A DNA stretch of 64,000 nucleotides from Tianweitania sediminis (GCF_017813335.1 NZ_JAGIYY010000002.1:496001-560000); one strand, 5' to 3'. Counted from the stretch's first letter, positions 1 through 9,513 are shown. Translations and numbers: made by a program. Notes: generated by a model from the letters alone, not told the origin.

Positions 1-1286
1 TCGCGCTTGCCGCCGCGGATGGCTTCGCCGCGAGCCTGCGCCATGGCCCCGATCCGCGCCTGGAGTTTGCCGGCTTGGAGGCTCTTGAGGATGCCGCCTT
101 CGGCTTCGATGCGCTGGAACTCACCCCAGGCCGCCGCACAGAGTTCGTGGGTCAAAGCCTCGATAGCACCGGATCCCGCCGCAGGGTCGACCACGAAATC
201 GAGCTTGCTTTCGCCGGCAAGGATGATCTGCGTGTTGCGCGCAATTCGACGGGCAAAGGCTTCCGGCAAACCATGGGTGATCGTGTGCGGGAGGATAGAC
301 ACGCTGTCGGCGCCGCCCACGCCGGCTGCGAAAGCAGCGATCGTGGTGCGCAGGATGTTGGTTTCGCAATCCTTGAAGGCCATCATCCGGTAGGACGTTT
401 CGGTATGGATCTTTGCCGGAACGGGCTGGACGCCGGACAACTCCTGCACGCGCGTCCAAAGCAAACGCAGCGCGCGGATCTTCGCGATCGACAGGAGCTG
501 GTCCTGGTCCACCGACACGGCAAAACCGAGATGCGGCACAGAATGCTGCAGCGGCTGGCGGCTGGCTTCAAACATCCTCAGATGCGACACGGCCGCGGCC
601 ACCATGGCGCCGAGTTCCTGCGCTTCGGATGCACCAGCGTTGTGGTACACGCGCCCATCAGCCTCGATCAAAACGGCCGGCACGCCCATGGCGAAGAAGT
701 GGGCGAGCGAGGTCGGCATGGACGCTTCCAGCGCTTCGATCGACATGCGCAGCCGGCCTGTGCCGCCGAAAAGGGCGGCCGGATCGATCCCGAGCGCGAT
801 GTCGAGCTTGGCTGGATCGGCCGATTTGCGGGTGAGGTAGTCCACCAGCCAGTCAACGGACATGCGGCTTTGCGGATGCACGTCGATTCTCAGGTGCACC
901 CTGTTGAGGGCGACGCCCTCCAAGACGGCGGCCAACGCTTCCGGCGTCCCGGGCAGGCCATAGCCGAAGGCATTGGGGGCACCCTCGAACACGAGGGCAA
1001 GACCAGTCGCGCCTTGCTCCAGATCATCCAGAGCTTGCCGGTTGGCGCGGGCAGGATCGACATCGTCAATACGCTGTACGAAGCTCCAGGGCTTCAAGGG
1101 ATTGCACCGCGGGACGAAAAGAGGGTCCGCACGACGGTAAAGCGGCTCGATTCGCAGGCCGTCATCCGTGTGGGAAACCAGTGTTTCCTCGAAGTCGGCG
1201 CCTTTCAGCGCCTTTTCGGCCACCGCTCGCCAAGCATCCATATCGGCCTGGGGGAACTGTGCGTCCTTGATCGAGCCGTATTCCAT
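1..1286 (-). CDS. mutA: methylmalonyl-CoA mutase small subunit (partial)
   Basis: The reverse strand from the ATG at 1286 stays open to the left edge, so about 428 residues of the N-terminal part are visible and the C-terminus is missing. The protein begins MEYGSIKDAQFPQ and carries family-typical stretches such as FKDCETNILRTT, GGADSVSILPHT and DPAAGSG. It belongs to the small, non-cobalamin-binding subunit of the heterodimeric methylmalonyl-CoA mutase, which converts methylmalonyl-CoA and succinyl-CoA into each other in propionate metabolism. A purine-rich GAGG lies just before the ATG, and an upstream in-frame ATG is separated from it by a stop. The catalytic partner mutB normally follows and would lie beyond the left edge. 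Family membership is clear from the recognisable motifs; the mutB neighbour is inferred. Confidence 0.9.
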   Translation of the reverse strand, partial: MEYGSIKDAQFPQADMDAWRAVAEKALKGADFEETLVSHTDDGLRIEPLYRRADPLFVPRCNPLKPWSFVQRIDDVDPARANRQALDDLEQGATGLALVFEGAPNAFGYGLPGTPEALAAVLEGVALNRVHLRIDVHPQSRMSVDWLVDYLTRKSADPAKLDIALGIDPAALFGGTGRLRMSIEALEASMPTSLAHFFAMGVPAVLIEADGRVYHNAGASEAQELGAMVAAAVSHLRMFEASRQPLQHSVPHLGFAVSVDQDQLLSIAKIRALRLLWTRVQELSGVQPVPAKIHTETSYRMMAFKDCETNILRTTIAAFAAGVGGADSVSILPHTITHGLPEAFARRIARNTQIILAGESKLDFVVDPAAGSGAIEALTHELCAAAWGEFQRIEAEGGILKSLQAGKLQARIGAMAQARGEAIRGGKR

Positions 1287-1514
1287 CCTCAACCCCGCAT
1301 GTTGGAAGCTTCTGGAAAACTAGGGCGTGCCGGGCGATGCCGCAATCGCACAGCCGCTTTCCGTCAGCCAACCGAATATTTGTTAGGTTGTCTTTGGCGC
1401 CGCCTTGCGCGGCTGGCAAGAGGGAATCACGGGCATGGCTCGGATGATTGTGGTGGAGCCGATGCGTCGATATAGGAGCGGGATGCGCCGAAGCGGCGGA
1501 AGGGGAGCCTGTGC

Positions 1515-3098
1515 ATGTGGGAAGCCGACACCATCTTCCTGGGCGCGAGCAGAAACCCTGACGACAGCTACCGGGCGCCGGAAGCGCTTCTCCTGAAGTA
1601 CGGCAACCGGCACGGCCTGATCACGGGCGCGACCGGCACCGGCAAGACGGTGACGCTGCAGGTGCTGGCGGAAGGCTTTTCCGACGCCGGCGTTCCGGTG
1701 TTCTGCGCCGACATCAAGGGCGACCTGTCGGGCATTGCCTGCCGGGGTACGCAGCAGGACTTCCTGGTGAAGCGGGCAGCTGACGTGCGCCTTGCTGCCT
1801 ACGAGAACACCGAATTCCCGGTGATCTTCTGGGACCTCTTTGGCGAGCAGGGGCATCCGATCCGCGCCACGGTCTCTGAGATGGGACCGCTTCTGTTGTC
1901 GCGGCTCATGAACCTGTCGGACGCACAAGAAGGCATCATGAACATCGCGTTCAAGATCGCGGATGACGAAGGGCTTTTGCTCCTCGACATGAAGGATCTG
2001 CAGGCGCTGCTCGCCAACATCGGCGAGCGGGCCAAGGAAATCGGGACGAGATACGGCAACGTCACCAAGGCGTCCGTAGGAGCCATCCAGCGGGCCCTGC
2101 TGGTGCTCGAGCAACAAGGCGGCGATCACTTCTTTGGCGAACCGGCGCTGCATATCCGGGACCTGATGGGGCATACGCGTGACGGCCGTGGCGCCGTCAA
2201 CGTGCTGGCAGCCGACCGGCTCATGATGAGCCCGCGCCTCTACGCGACCTTCCTGCTTTGGCTGCTCTCGGAACTCTTCGAAGAACTTCCGGAAGTGGGC
2301 GACCTCGACAAGCCGAAACTCGTGTTCTTTTTCGATGAAGCGCATCTTCTGTTCGATGACGCGCCCAAGGTGCTGGTGGACCGGGTGGAACAGGTCGTGC
2401 GGCTGATCCGCTCCAAGGGGGTCGGTATTTATTTCGTCACGCAGAACCCGCTCGACATTCCGGAAACCGTTCTGGCGCAATTAGGGAACCGCGTGCAGCA
2501 CGCGCTTCGCGCCTATACGCCGCGGGAGCAAAAGGCGGTGAAGACGGCCGCCGAAACTTTCCGTCCAAATCCCGATTTCGATTGTGCGGCTGCGATCACG
2601 CAACTGGGCGTCGGTGAAGCCCTCGTTTCCGTTCTGGAAGCGAAGGCCGTGCCGTCCGTGGTGCAACGGACGCTGATCCGTCCGCCTGCAGCGAGGCTGG
2701 GGCCCATTACGCCGGACGAGCGACGCACAATCATGAGCAACAGTCCGGTTGCTGCCGCCTACAACCAGACCATCGATCGCGACTCCGCCTTCGAGGTGCT
2801 GCAGCGCCGAGCCGAAGAAGCCGCAGTGCCCGAAGAAGAAGAAGCGGAACAGGCTCAAGCAGGCGGGGCAGGATGGACGCTGCCCGACTTCGGAGAAGAT
2901 CGGTCGCCAAACGATCGGGCGCCGACGCGCCGCACCCGTTCAAGCGGCGATCACGAGCCGCAACGCCGCGCGCCACGTGCATCCAACCGCCAAACGGTGG
3001 CGGAAGCAGCCGTAAAATCGGTGGTTCGCTCCGTCGGCTCTTCCCTCGGCCGGGCTCTGGTGCGCGGCTTACTGGGCAGTCTCAAGCGCGGCCGGTAA
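1515..3098 (+). CDS. HerA-like P-loop ATPase, DUF853 family
   Basis: The 527-residue product has a Walker A motif GATGTGKT at residues 38-45 and a Walker B motif ending in Asp274-Glu275 (FFFDEAH). The N-terminus and the region around [10 protein letters not shown] are typical of the DUF853 (YjgR-like) branch of HerA/FtsK-type ATPases. Members are cytoplasmic and their biological role is poorly defined; nucleotide hydrolysis is the safe prediction. The last ~90 residues are low-complexity and rich in Glu, Arg and Ser, ending in a basic Gly/Leu/Arg tail, which is a common variable extension. The ATG at 1515 is preceded by AAGGGGAG at good spacing. It is a single gene, divergent from mutA and convergent with the L,D-transpeptidase, with a shared hairpin terminator between them. 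Confidence 0.88.
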   Translation: MWEADTIFLGASRNPDDSYRAPEALLLKYGNRHGLITGATGTGKTVTLQVLAEGFSDAGVPVFCADIKGDLSGIACRGTQQDFLVKRAADVRLAAYENTEFPVIFWDLFGEQGHPIRATVSEMGPLLLSRLMNLSDAQEGIMNIAFKIADDEGLLLLDMKDLQALLANIGERAKEIGTRYGNVTKASVGAIQRALLVLEQQGGDHFFGEPALHIRDLMGHTRDGRGAVNVLAADRLMMSPRLYATFLLWLLSELFEELPEVGDLDKPKLVFFFDEAHLLFDDAPKVLVDRVEQVVRLIRSKGVGIYFVTQNPLDIPETVLAQLGNRVQHALRAYTPREQKAVKTAAETFRPNPDFDCAAAITQLGVGEALVSVLEAKAVPSVVQRTLIRPPAARLGPITPDERRTIMSNSPVAAAYNQTIDRDSAFEVLQRRAEEAAVPEEEEAEQAQAGGAGWTLPDFGEDRSPNDRAPTRRTRSSGDHEPQRRAPRASNRQTVAEAAVKSVVRSVGSSLGRALVRGLLGSLKRGR

Positions 3099-3100
3099 AG

Positions 3101-3126
3101 GAAAAGCCCCGGCACCGAGGCTTTTC
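3101..3126. terminator. bidirectional intrinsic terminator
   Basis: A perfect 8-bp inverted repeat, GAAAAGCC (3101-3108) and GGCTTTTC (3119-3126), with a 10-nt loop lies between the convergent DUF853 and L,D-transpeptidase genes. Both arms end in A/T runs, so it can stop transcription from either side. Confidence 0.75.
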
Positions 3127-3145
3127 AAGCGTCAGGTCCTGACGA

Positions 3146-3865
3146 TCAGATCACCACGATCGGCGTGCCATTTGGCACACGGTCATAAAGATCAATGACG
3201 TCCTGGTTCATCAGGCGCACGCACCCAGAAGACACGTTGCGCCCGATCGAAGCCCACTCAGGGGAGCCGTGCAGCCGGTAAAGCGTGTCTTCGCCGTTCT
3301 GGAAGATGTAAAGCGCGCGTGCACCGAGCGGGTTGTTCAAACCTGGCTCCATGCCGCCGTTTTCGGCGCTGTAGGGCGCAAGCTCTGGCTGGCGGGCGAT
3401 CATCTCGTCCGGCGGGGTCCAGGTCGGCCATTTGCGCTTCCATTGCACAACGGCGCGGCCGGACCAGGCGAAGCCTTCGCGACCCAGGCCCACGCCATAG
3501 CGCATCGCCTGCCCATTTGGCATCGTGTAATAAAGGAAGTGGCTGCCGGTATCGACGACCACGGTGCCGGGCTTCTCGCCGGTGGGGTTCGGCACGATCT
3601 GGCGGTAGAACTGCGGATCGATCTTTTCGAACGGCACCGCCGGGATCTGGTAGCCCTCGTCATAAACAGGGCCATACATCGCTGCCGGGTTCAGGCCGCT
3701 GCTGCCGCCGCCCATGAAGGGCTCGGCTGGAGCGAGTTCAACCGTCCGGTCAACCGGGCCGATGCGGGTTGCACAGGATGCCAGCGCGAAAGTGGCTGCC
3801 AGCGACCCGGCGCTCAGCAGAAAGCGTCGGCGATCTGCGCGCGTTTGGGTAAGTGGGTTCGACAT
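3146..3865 (-). CDS. L,D-transpeptidase, ErfK/YbiS family lipoprotein
   Basis: The 239-residue product has an N-terminal export signal with an RRRF twin-arginine-like motif followed by a hydrophobic stretch and a lipobox-like LASC, so it is probably exported and lipid-anchored. The C-terminal YkuD domain contains His199 (HGSPEW) and the catalytic Cys215 in SSGCVRL. Such enzymes form 3-3 peptidoglycan cross-links or attach outer membrane proteins to peptidoglycan, which is a major cross-link type in Hyphomicrobiales. It stands alone, convergent with the DUF853 gene. The ATG at 3865 gives a complete signal peptide. Which substrate (stem peptide or lipoprotein) it uses cannot be told from sequence. 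Confidence 0.92.
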   Translation of the reverse strand: MSNPLTQTRADRRRFLLSAGSLAATFALASCATRIGPVDRTVELAPAEPFMGGGSSGLNPAAMYGPVYDEGYQIPAVPFEKIDPQFYRQIVPNPTGEKPGTVVVDTGSHFLYYTMPNGQAMRYGVGLGREGFAWSGRAVVQWKRKWPTWTPPDEMIARQPELAPYSAENGGMEPGLNNPLGARALYIFQNGEDTLYRLHGSPEWASIGRNVSSGCVRLMNQDVIDLYDRVPNGTPIVVI

Positions 3866-4053
3866 GGAAGGTGGTTCTGCCTTTCGACTGGACGCGGAAC
3901 TAGGAGAAAGCCAAGCGTGCGGCTTGCAAAAGCAACAACGCGTGAGTGCGGCAGGAAATCAGTTCCAGCGACGCATTTTCGCCTTTTGCTGCCAATCGGG
4001 CTGGCCTGTGTGCCATATCAGCAACAGCTTCCCTTGCGTTTCTCCAGGTTGGA

Positions 4054-4713
4054 TCAGGACTGCAGCACGCCGTCCAGACTGGGCAGGATGAGCGCCGGCG
4101 GGAGGTCGAGGTATTCGTCCGGCATCTTGTTGCGGTTGATCCAAACGCTGCGGAAGCCGAACCGGGTTGCGCCCGCGATGTCCCAGCGGTTGGACGACTG
4201 GAATGACACCGCATCGGGATAAAGGCGCCAGTGGGTGGTGACGAGATCATAAACGCTGGGGTCGGTCTTGAAGCGGCGGGTGAGATCAACGGAAAAGATC
4301 TCGTCGATCACGGCGTCAAGGGCCGCCGACTTCACGGCAGAGGTCAGCATGTCCGGCGATCCATTGGACAGGATTGCCACGCGCGCACCCGCAGCCTTGA
4401 GCCCGCGCAGCACGGCCGGCACTTCTGGATAACAATCCAAGGTCCAGTAGGCATCGAGAAGCTTTTGCCGGATCGCGCGGTCGGCGCTTGGAACGCGCGC
4501 AAACGCATGATCGAGGGCTTGCTCCGTCAAAGCCCAGAAGTCCTGGTAAGCCCCCATCAGGGTGCGGACCCACGAATATTCCAGCTGTTTGGCACGCCAG
4601 ATCTCGGAAAGGAGTTGCCCGTCCGGGCCGATTTCTTCCGCGTGACGACGCACCGCTGCATGAACGTCAAACAGCGTTCCGTAGGCGTCAAAAACAAAGT
4701 GGCTAAAGGGCAT
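4054..4713 (-). CDS. HAD-superfamily hydrolase, haloacid dehalogenase type II
   Basis: The product of about 219 residues begins MPFSHFVFDAYGTLFD, where Asp9 is the expected nucleophile of motif I. SNGSP is motif II, the RFKTDP lysine region is motif III and SSNRWDIAGA is motif IV. The pattern FDAYGTLFD with SSNxWD is that of (S)-2-haloacid dehalogenases rather than of phosphatases, so hydrolytic dehalogenation of 2-haloacids is the likely chemistry, although many such proteins have unknown substrates. The ATG at 4713 is chosen because AGGAT sits about 7 nt before it; an in-frame GTG at 4737 would add 8 residues. It is divergent from the aminotransferase gene and not part of an obvious operon. 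Confidence 0.85.
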   Translation of the reverse strand: MPFSHFVFDAYGTLFDVHAAVRRHAEEIGPDGQLLSEIWRAKQLEYSWVRTLMGAYQDFWALTEQALDHAFARVPSADRAIRQKLLDAYWTLDCYPEVPAVLRGLKAAGARVAILSNGSPDMLTSAVKSAALDAVIDEIFSVDLTRRFKTDPSVYDLVTTHWRLYPDAVSFQSSNRWDIAGATRFGFRSVWINRNKMPDEYLDLPPALILPSLDGVLQS

Positions 4714-4884
4714 GGCGTGATCCTGGTCGCTGTTCACCTAGCGTGGTTCCGACCCGAATGGACTGAGCCACCGGGCCGGGAGTTTGAGGCCTGGAGCGAA
4801 GATCAGCCCCTTGCCGGTTGACGCGCAGCGCATTGCCGTTTTTGAGTGCGCGCTCAAGAGCGCCCGAGGAAAAGAGCACTGGCT

Positions 4885-5760
4885 ATGATCCCAACCAAGC
4901 CCACGACGACCAAGACCTGGACCTTTGTTGACGGCGATTGGGTCGAAGGCAACCCGATGATCATGGGACCGCAAACCCATGCGATGTGGATGGCGTCTTG
5001 CGTGTTCGACGGCGCCCGCTGGTTCGAGGGCGTTGCTCCCGATCTGGATCTTCACGCGCAGCGCGTCAACATGTCCGCCGTAAACCTCGGCCTTCAGCCC
5101 ACTGAAACAGCCGAGTCGATCGTCGGCTATGCTCGCGACGGCTTGAAGAAGTTTGATGGCAGCACAGCGGTTTACATCCGCCCCATGTATTGGGCCGAAA
5201 GCGGCGGCTACATGGGCGTGGCGGCGGATCCGGCATCCACCCGCTTCTGCTTGTGCCTTTACGAAGCGCCGATGATCCCGCCATCAGGTTTCTCCGTCAC
5301 GCAATCGCCGTTCCGTCGGCCTTCCTTGGAAACCATGCCGACAAACGCCAAGGCCGGGTGCCTTTACCCGAACAATGCACGCGCCGTCGTGGAAGCCCGG
5401 TCGCGCGGCTTCGACAATGCGCTGGTGCTCGACATGCTGGGCAATGTCGCGGAAACCGGCACGTCCAACGTGTTCATGGCCAAGGACGGCGTGGTGTTCA
5501 CGCCCGCGCCAAACGGCAGCTTCTTGTCTGGCATCACGCGCGCCCGCAACATCGCGCTCCTGCGCCAGGCCGGCCACGAGGTGATCGAAAAGGCTCTGAA
5601 GGTCGCTGACTTTCTGGATGCCGACGAGGTGTTCTCAACCGGCAATCATTCGAAGGTCGTTCCGATCATCAAGGTGGAAGACCGCGATCTCCAGCCAGGA
5701 CCGATCGCCAAAAAGGCGCGTGAGCTTTACTGGGAGTGGGCGCACTCAACGGCCGCCTGA
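4885..5760 (+). CDS. ilvE: branched-chain amino acid aminotransferase
   Basis: This is a fold-type IV pyridoxal-phosphate transaminase of 291 residues. Lys156 (NAKAGCLYPN) is the probable Schiff-base lysine, and the conserved Glu lies in NVAETGTSNVF; FLSGITRARNI is also typical of the family. It would transfer the amino group between leucine, isoleucine or valine and 2-oxoglutarate in the cytoplasm. The ATG at 4885 has GAGGAAAAG about 10 nt upstream; an in-frame GTG at 4846 lacks such a site. The gene is followed by sodB after a 99-nt gap but probably as a separate unit. D-amino acid transaminase or 4-amino-4-deoxychorismate lyase are related alternatives, less likely given the length and N-terminus. 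Confidence 0.88.
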   Translation: MIPTKPTTTKTWTFVDGDWVEGNPMIMGPQTHAMWMASCVFDGARWFEGVAPDLDLHAQRVNMSAVNLGLQPTETAESIVGYARDGLKKFDGSTAVYIRPMYWAESGGYMGVAADPASTRFCLCLYEAPMIPPSGFSVTQSPFRRPSLETMPTNAKAGCLYPNNARAVVEARSRGFDNALVLDMLGNVAETGTSNVFMAKDGVVFTPAPNGSFLSGITRARNIALLRQAGHEVIEKALKVADFLDADEVFSTGNHSKVVPIIKVEDRDLQPGPIAKKARELYWEWAHSTAA

Positions 5761-5859
5761 AGAATTCAAGCCAATAGCCACCAGGCTGCGTTGCCGCTCG
5801 CGGCGCGCCGCCTATGTTCCACCAGGACCCGCACAGCCATAAACGAGGGAGATTGTTCC

Positions 5860-6459
5860 ATGGCCTTCCAACTTCCCGAACTGCCTTACGACTACGAGGC
5901 GCTGCAGCCTTACATGTCGAGGGAAACGCTGGAATACCACCACGACAAGCACCACAAGGCCTATGTGGACATGGGCAACACGCTGGCTGAGAAAGCCGGC
6001 ATGGCCGACCAGTCGGTCGAGGAAGTGGTGAAGGCGTCTTATGGCAAGGACCAGCCGCTCTTCAACAACGCTGCGCAGCACTACAACCACATCCATTTCT
6101 GGAAGTGGATGAAGAAGGACGGCGGTGGCAAGAGCCTCCCAGGCAAGCTGCAGACCGCGTTCGACAGCGATCTCGGCGGCTATGACAAGTTCCGCAACGA
6201 CTTCATCGAAGCAGGCAAGGGCCAGTTTGGTTCGGGCTGGGCCTGGGTTGCCGTGAAGAACGGCAAGCTCGAGATCATGAAGACGCCGAATGGTGAAAAC
6301 CCCCTCGTGCACGGCGGCACGCCGATCCTCGGCGTCGATGTTTGGGAACATTCCTATTACATCGACTACCGCAACGCGCGCCCGAAGTACCTCGAAGCCT
6401 TCGTCGATAACCTCATCAACTGGGATTACGTGCTCGAGCGCTACGAAGCCGCCGCCTGA
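5860..6459 (+). CDS. sodB: superoxide dismutase, Fe type
   Basis: The 199-residue enzyme converts superoxide to oxygen and hydrogen peroxide in the cytoplasm. His27 and a His-rich first helix (EYHHDKHHKAY), the AAQHYNHIHFW block and GVDVWEHSYYIDY give the usual three His and one Asp metal ligands. The Gln in NNAAQHYNH is characteristic of iron enzymes as opposed to manganese ones, so Fe is predicted, although cambialistic use is possible. GAGGGAG lies 9-15 nt before the ATG at 5860; the reading frame is open further upstream but without a start of comparable quality. A strong terminator follows directly. Confidence 0.95.
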   Translation: MAFQLPELPYDYEALQPYMSRETLEYHHDKHHKAYVDMGNTLAEKAGMADQSVEEVVKASYGKDQPLFNNAAQHYNHIHFWKWMKKDGGGKSLPGKLQTAFDSDLGGYDKFRNDFIEAGKGQFGSGWAWVAVKNGKLEIMKTPNGENPLVHGGTPILGVDVWEHSYYIDYRNARPKYLEAFVDNLINWDYVLERYEAAA

Positions 6460-6481
6460 GCTTTCGTTTCACCCATCCTGC

Positions 6482-6510
6482 AAAGCCCCGCTCCGGCGGG
6501 GCTTTTTTTT
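6482..6510 (+). terminator. intrinsic terminator after sodB
   Basis: AAAGCCCCGC and GCGGGGCTTT form a 10-bp stem (6482-6505) closed by a TCCG tetraloop and followed by a run of T residues to 6510. This is a textbook Rho-independent terminator separating sodB from the cytochrome genes. Confidence 0.93.
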
Positions 6511-6643
6511 GCCCGTGACGCGCCGGATCTGTGAACGCAGTGTTCAAGAAGAGGCTGGCCCGCTCACGGATCTTTGTCCGCGACATTTCACGAAGCTCGT
6601 GCATGCTGCGCTTCAGGGACTGTCGATCATCTCGGAGGAATGG

Positions 6644-7081
6644 ATGAAGAAGATCGTACTCACCGCTGGCCTGCTGATCCTGACAATCGGTTTTGCTTAT
6701 GCCGATCCCATCGAGGAGCGGCAGGCGCTCATGAAGGATATGGGGCGTGCGGTGGGATCCGTGGCCAAGATCGCCCAGGGCCAGGAGCCATTCGACGCAG
6801 CCAAGGTTCAGGCAGCGCTTGAAACGCTGGCCGCCGACGCGCAGAAACTTGACGTCGAAGCTCTTTTTCCTGAGGGAACTGAAACCGGCGGAGACACCGA
6901 AGCGTCGCCGAAGATCTGGGAAGATCGCGCTGGATTCATCGCCGTTGCCGAGAAGTTCAAGGCTGATACGGCAGCAGCCGTTGCCGCCAACCCACAGGAC
7001 CTCCAGTCCTTCCAAACGCAGTTCAAGCTGGTGACGGCAAACTGCGGAACCTGCCACCAGGGCTATCGCGTGAAGCGCTGA
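6644..7081 (+). CDS. c-type cytochrome, cytochrome c' / c556-like
   Basis: The 145-residue product has a Sec signal peptide (MKKIVLTAGLL...AYA) and a single haem-binding motif CGTCHQGYR at the extreme C-terminus (Cys134, Cys137, His138). This C-terminal placement on a four-helix-bundle-like body is the hallmark of the cytochrome c' family. It acts in the periplasm as an electron carrier or a small-ligand binder; the partner is unknown. GGAGG (6634-6638) sits 5 nt before the ATG at 6644. The downstream dihaem cytochrome starts 8 nt after the stop, so the two are probably cotranscribed. Both depend on cytochrome c maturation, whose genes are also in this window (46.9-50.9 kb). Confidence 0.88.
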   Translation: MKKIVLTAGLLILTIGFAYADPIEERQALMKDMGRAVGSVAKIAQGQEPFDAAKVQAALETLAADAQKLDVEALFPEGTETGGDTEASPKIWEDRAGFIAVAEKFKADTAAAVAANPQDLQSFQTQFKLVTANCGTCHQGYRVKR

Positions 7082-7088
7082 TCCCAGA

Positions 7089-8024
7089 ATGCGGACAACA
7101 GCAAAGCTCGGCTGGGCCGCTGTCGGACTGGTTGCGGTCGCGGCGGGAGCCGGTTGGTTCCTGACCGCGCCGCAGCGCGTTTCGTCCGATGTGGTTGCGG
7201 CGCTCGGCCCCGGCGATGCCCAAGCCGGACGGCGGATCTTCTTTGCTGGCGGCTGCGCTTCCTGCCATGCCGCCCCGGGTTCGGAAGGCGAGGCCCTTCT
7301 CGAACTGCCGGGCGGAGTCCGCTTGGTGAGCGCATTCGGCACTTTCGTGGCGCCCAACATTTCCCAGCACCCAACCGACGGCATCGGCAACTGGTCGAGC
7401 GAAGATCTCGCCAATGCGATGCTTAACGGCGTTGCGCCCGATGGATCGCATCTTTATCCGGCTTTTCCTTACCCCTCCTATACCCGCATGGCGCCGTCCG
7501 ACATCGGCGATCTCTACGCCTTCCTGAAGACCACGCCACAGGTCGCCGGTGGCGCCGCCCCCAACGAGGTTGGCTTTCCGTTCAGCGTCCGCCGTGGCCT
7601 AGGGCTTTGGAAGGCGGTGAACCTCGACAGCGAACCCGTCGTGGCGCTGGCGCCCGATGCGTCCGAACAGGTGCAACTCGGCCGATATTTGGTGGAAGGT
7701 CCGGGGCACTGTGGCGAATGCCATACGCCGCGCGATGCGACGGGAGGCCTGGAGCGGTCGCAATGGCTGGCCGGCGGCATTGCGGCGGAAGGCGAAGGCA
7801 TCATTCCCAACATAACCCCCGACGGCAGCATCGGAGACTGGTCGCAGGCCGATCTCGTCACCTATTTCGAAACGGGCTTCACACCCGATTTCGACGTGGT
7901 GGGTGGCCCAATGGCCGAAGTCCAGAAGAACCTAGCGCAACTCAGGCCGGAAGATCGCGAAGCGATCGCGGCCTACCTGAAGGCCATCCCCGGCAAGCCA
8001 AACGGATATCCCGCTTCGAACTGA
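7089..8024 (+). CDS. dihaem cytochrome c
   Basis: The 311-residue product has an N-terminal membrane segment or uncleaved signal (AAVGLVAVAAGAGWFL) and two CXXCH sites, CASCH at residues 56-60 and CGECH at 208-212. The architecture resembles cytochrome c subunits associated with periplasmic dehydrogenases of alcohols and sugars, but those usually carry three haems, and no dehydrogenase gene is adjacent. It is therefore best called a membrane-anchored periplasmic dihaem cytochrome that may relay electrons to or from the upstream c'-type protein, 7 nt away in the same apparent operon. The pairing of these two genes is seen; the electron path is inferred. Confidence 0.87.
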   Translation: MRTTAKLGWAAVGLVAVAAGAGWFLTAPQRVSSDVVAALGPGDAQAGRRIFFAGGCASCHAAPGSEGEALLELPGGVRLVSAFGTFVAPNISQHPTDGIGNWSSEDLANAMLNGVAPDGSHLYPAFPYPSYTRMAPSDIGDLYAFLKTTPQVAGGAAPNEVGFPFSVRRGLGLWKAVNLDSEPVVALAPDASEQVQLGRYLVEGPGHCGECHTPRDATGGLERSQWLAGGIAAEGEGIIPNITPDGSIGDWSQADLVTYFETGFTPDFDVVGGPMAEVQKNLAQLRPEDREAIAAYLKAIPGKPNGYPASN

Positions 8025-8040
8025 CGTCGAGCGGTCGTCC

Positions 8041-9513
8041 TTATTCCGGCACAGCGGAAGGGGCATAAACCGAAGGAGCTTTCGGCGCCTGCAAAAGCAG
8101 AACGAGGGCAGCCACCCCGACAAAGGCGACGATTTCATAGATCAGCGAGGTCTGCATCGCGCTGAGATAGCGGTCTCCTGAGGCAGAAGGGCCGCCACCT
8201 TCCAGCACGGCGAAAAAGATCTGCCCCATGATGGCGACGCCCAGTGCACTGCCGACCTGCTGAAACGACTGCAAGGCGCCGGCACCCGATCCGGCATCGC
8301 GACCCTGAACGTTGGACAGCACAGTCTGGAACAGCGACGAGATCGTCATGCCGAGACCGATGCCCGATACGAACAAGGGCGCGGCCGCCGTCCAGTGATC
8401 GTCGAAGCTTTCGATCGCGCCGACGACCCCGCGCAGCCAGACCATGCCGGCCGCAAGCAGAAGCGCGCCGGCGGCAGTTCTTTGGCGCAGGAAGCTGGAC
8501 TTCAGCCGGCCGTTTATGGCCGACGAAACAAGCACACCAATCGAGAAGGGCACGGTGGTGAGCCCGGACTCCAGCGGCGTGAATCCAAGCCCTGATTGCC
8601 AGAAGATCGCCAGCACCATGAAGAAGCCCGCAACGCCGGAAAAGAACAGAAGCACCATCGTGGTGCCCAGCATGAAGTTGCGATTGCGCAGCAGGGCGGC
8701 AGGCAGAAGCTGGGTGAGGTCAGCCCGTTCGCGGCTTTTCTGGAGCCGGTAGAACAAGACGAAGCCGACGGCGGCGAGCACCATCAGGCCGAAGATCCAG
8801 GAGGCCCAGCCGAAGCCGCGGCCCTCGATCAAGGCAAACACGATCAGAAAGATCGACGCACCCGCCAGAAGCGTGCCGCCAAGGTCATTCACCTGCCCGG
8901 TGTTGCCAGGCAGCTTCGGCACCACGCGGCCAGCCGCCCAAAGGGCAAACAAACCAACCGGTATGTTGACGAGAAAGATCGGGCGCCAGTCGAGACCCCA
9001 AAGATCGAGGCTGATCAGGAGGCCGCCGGCCAAGGGACCGGTCACCGAAGCAAGGCCGGCACTGAGCCCGAACAGGGAAAATGCGGTTCCCCGTTCCTCC
9101 GGCGGAAAGGTGACCTGAACGATGGCCAGCACCTGCGGCATCATCATGGCGCTCGCAAAGCCCTGAAACACCCGCGCGATGATCAACCAGCCGGTGGACG
9201 GTGCCAGTCCGCAAAACGCCGAAAACAGGGTGAAGCCTGCGACACCGACGAGGAAAACCGACTTGCGCCCGATCCGGTCACCCAAACGGCCGAACGGCAG
9301 CAAGCCGATCGCAAAAGCCAGGATATAGGCAGCCACGACCCACTCGATTTCGCTGGATGACGCGCCGAGACCTTCCTGCAAGCTGGGAAGGGCAACGTTG
9401 ACGATCGTCACGTCGATCAGGTTCATGAACCCTGCGAGCAGCAGGATAAAAAGCATCGGCCAGCGCCGCGCATAAGGTTGTTCAGGCGCGGCGGCTTGCA
9501 TCGGCTGGGACAT
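8041..9513 (-). CDS. MFS drug exporter, DHA2 (EmrB/QacA) family
   Basis: The 490-residue protein has about 14 hydrophobic segments, the DHA2 number. The loop between helices 2 and 3 reads GRLGDRIGRKSVFLVG, the conserved MFS motif A, and the segment GPLAGGLLI matches the antiporter motif C of drug exporters. The likely role is proton-coupled efflux of organic compounds across the inner membrane; the substrate is unknown. No membrane-fusion partner (EmrA type) is adjacent, so it probably works alone. It converges with the dihaem cytochrome gene across only 16 nt. No regulator gene flanks it. Confidence 0.9.
   Translation of the reverse strand: MSQPMQAAAPEQPYARRWPMLFILLLAGFMNLIDVTIVNVALPSLQEGLGASSSEIEWVVAAYILAFAIGLLPFGRLGDRIGRKSVFLVGVAGFTLFSAFCGLAPSTGWLIIARVFQGFASAMMMPQVLAIVQVTFPPEERGTAFSLFGLSAGLASVTGPLAGGLLISLDLWGLDWRPIFLVNIPVGLFALWAAGRVVPKLPGNTGQVNDLGGTLLAGASIFLIVFALIEGRGFGWASWIFGLMVLAAVGFVLFYRLQKSRERADLTQLLPAALLRNRNFMLGTTMVLLFFSGVAGFFMVLAIFWQSGLGFTPLESGLTTVPFSIGVLVSSAINGRLKSSFLRQRTAAGALLLAAGMVWLRGVVGAIESFDDHWTAAAPLFVSGIGLGMTISSLFQTVLSNVQGRDAGSGAGALQSFQQVGSALGVAIMGQIFFAVLEGGGPSASGDRYLSAMQTSLIYEIVAFVGVAALVLLLQAPKAPSVYAPSAVPE

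Noticed and set aside
75-1475. Long open frame on the + strand opposite mutA
   Set aside because: The reverse strand encodes a clear methylmalonyl-CoA mutase subunit; the + frame gives Arg/His/Gly-rich sequence typical of an antisense frame in high-GC DNA.
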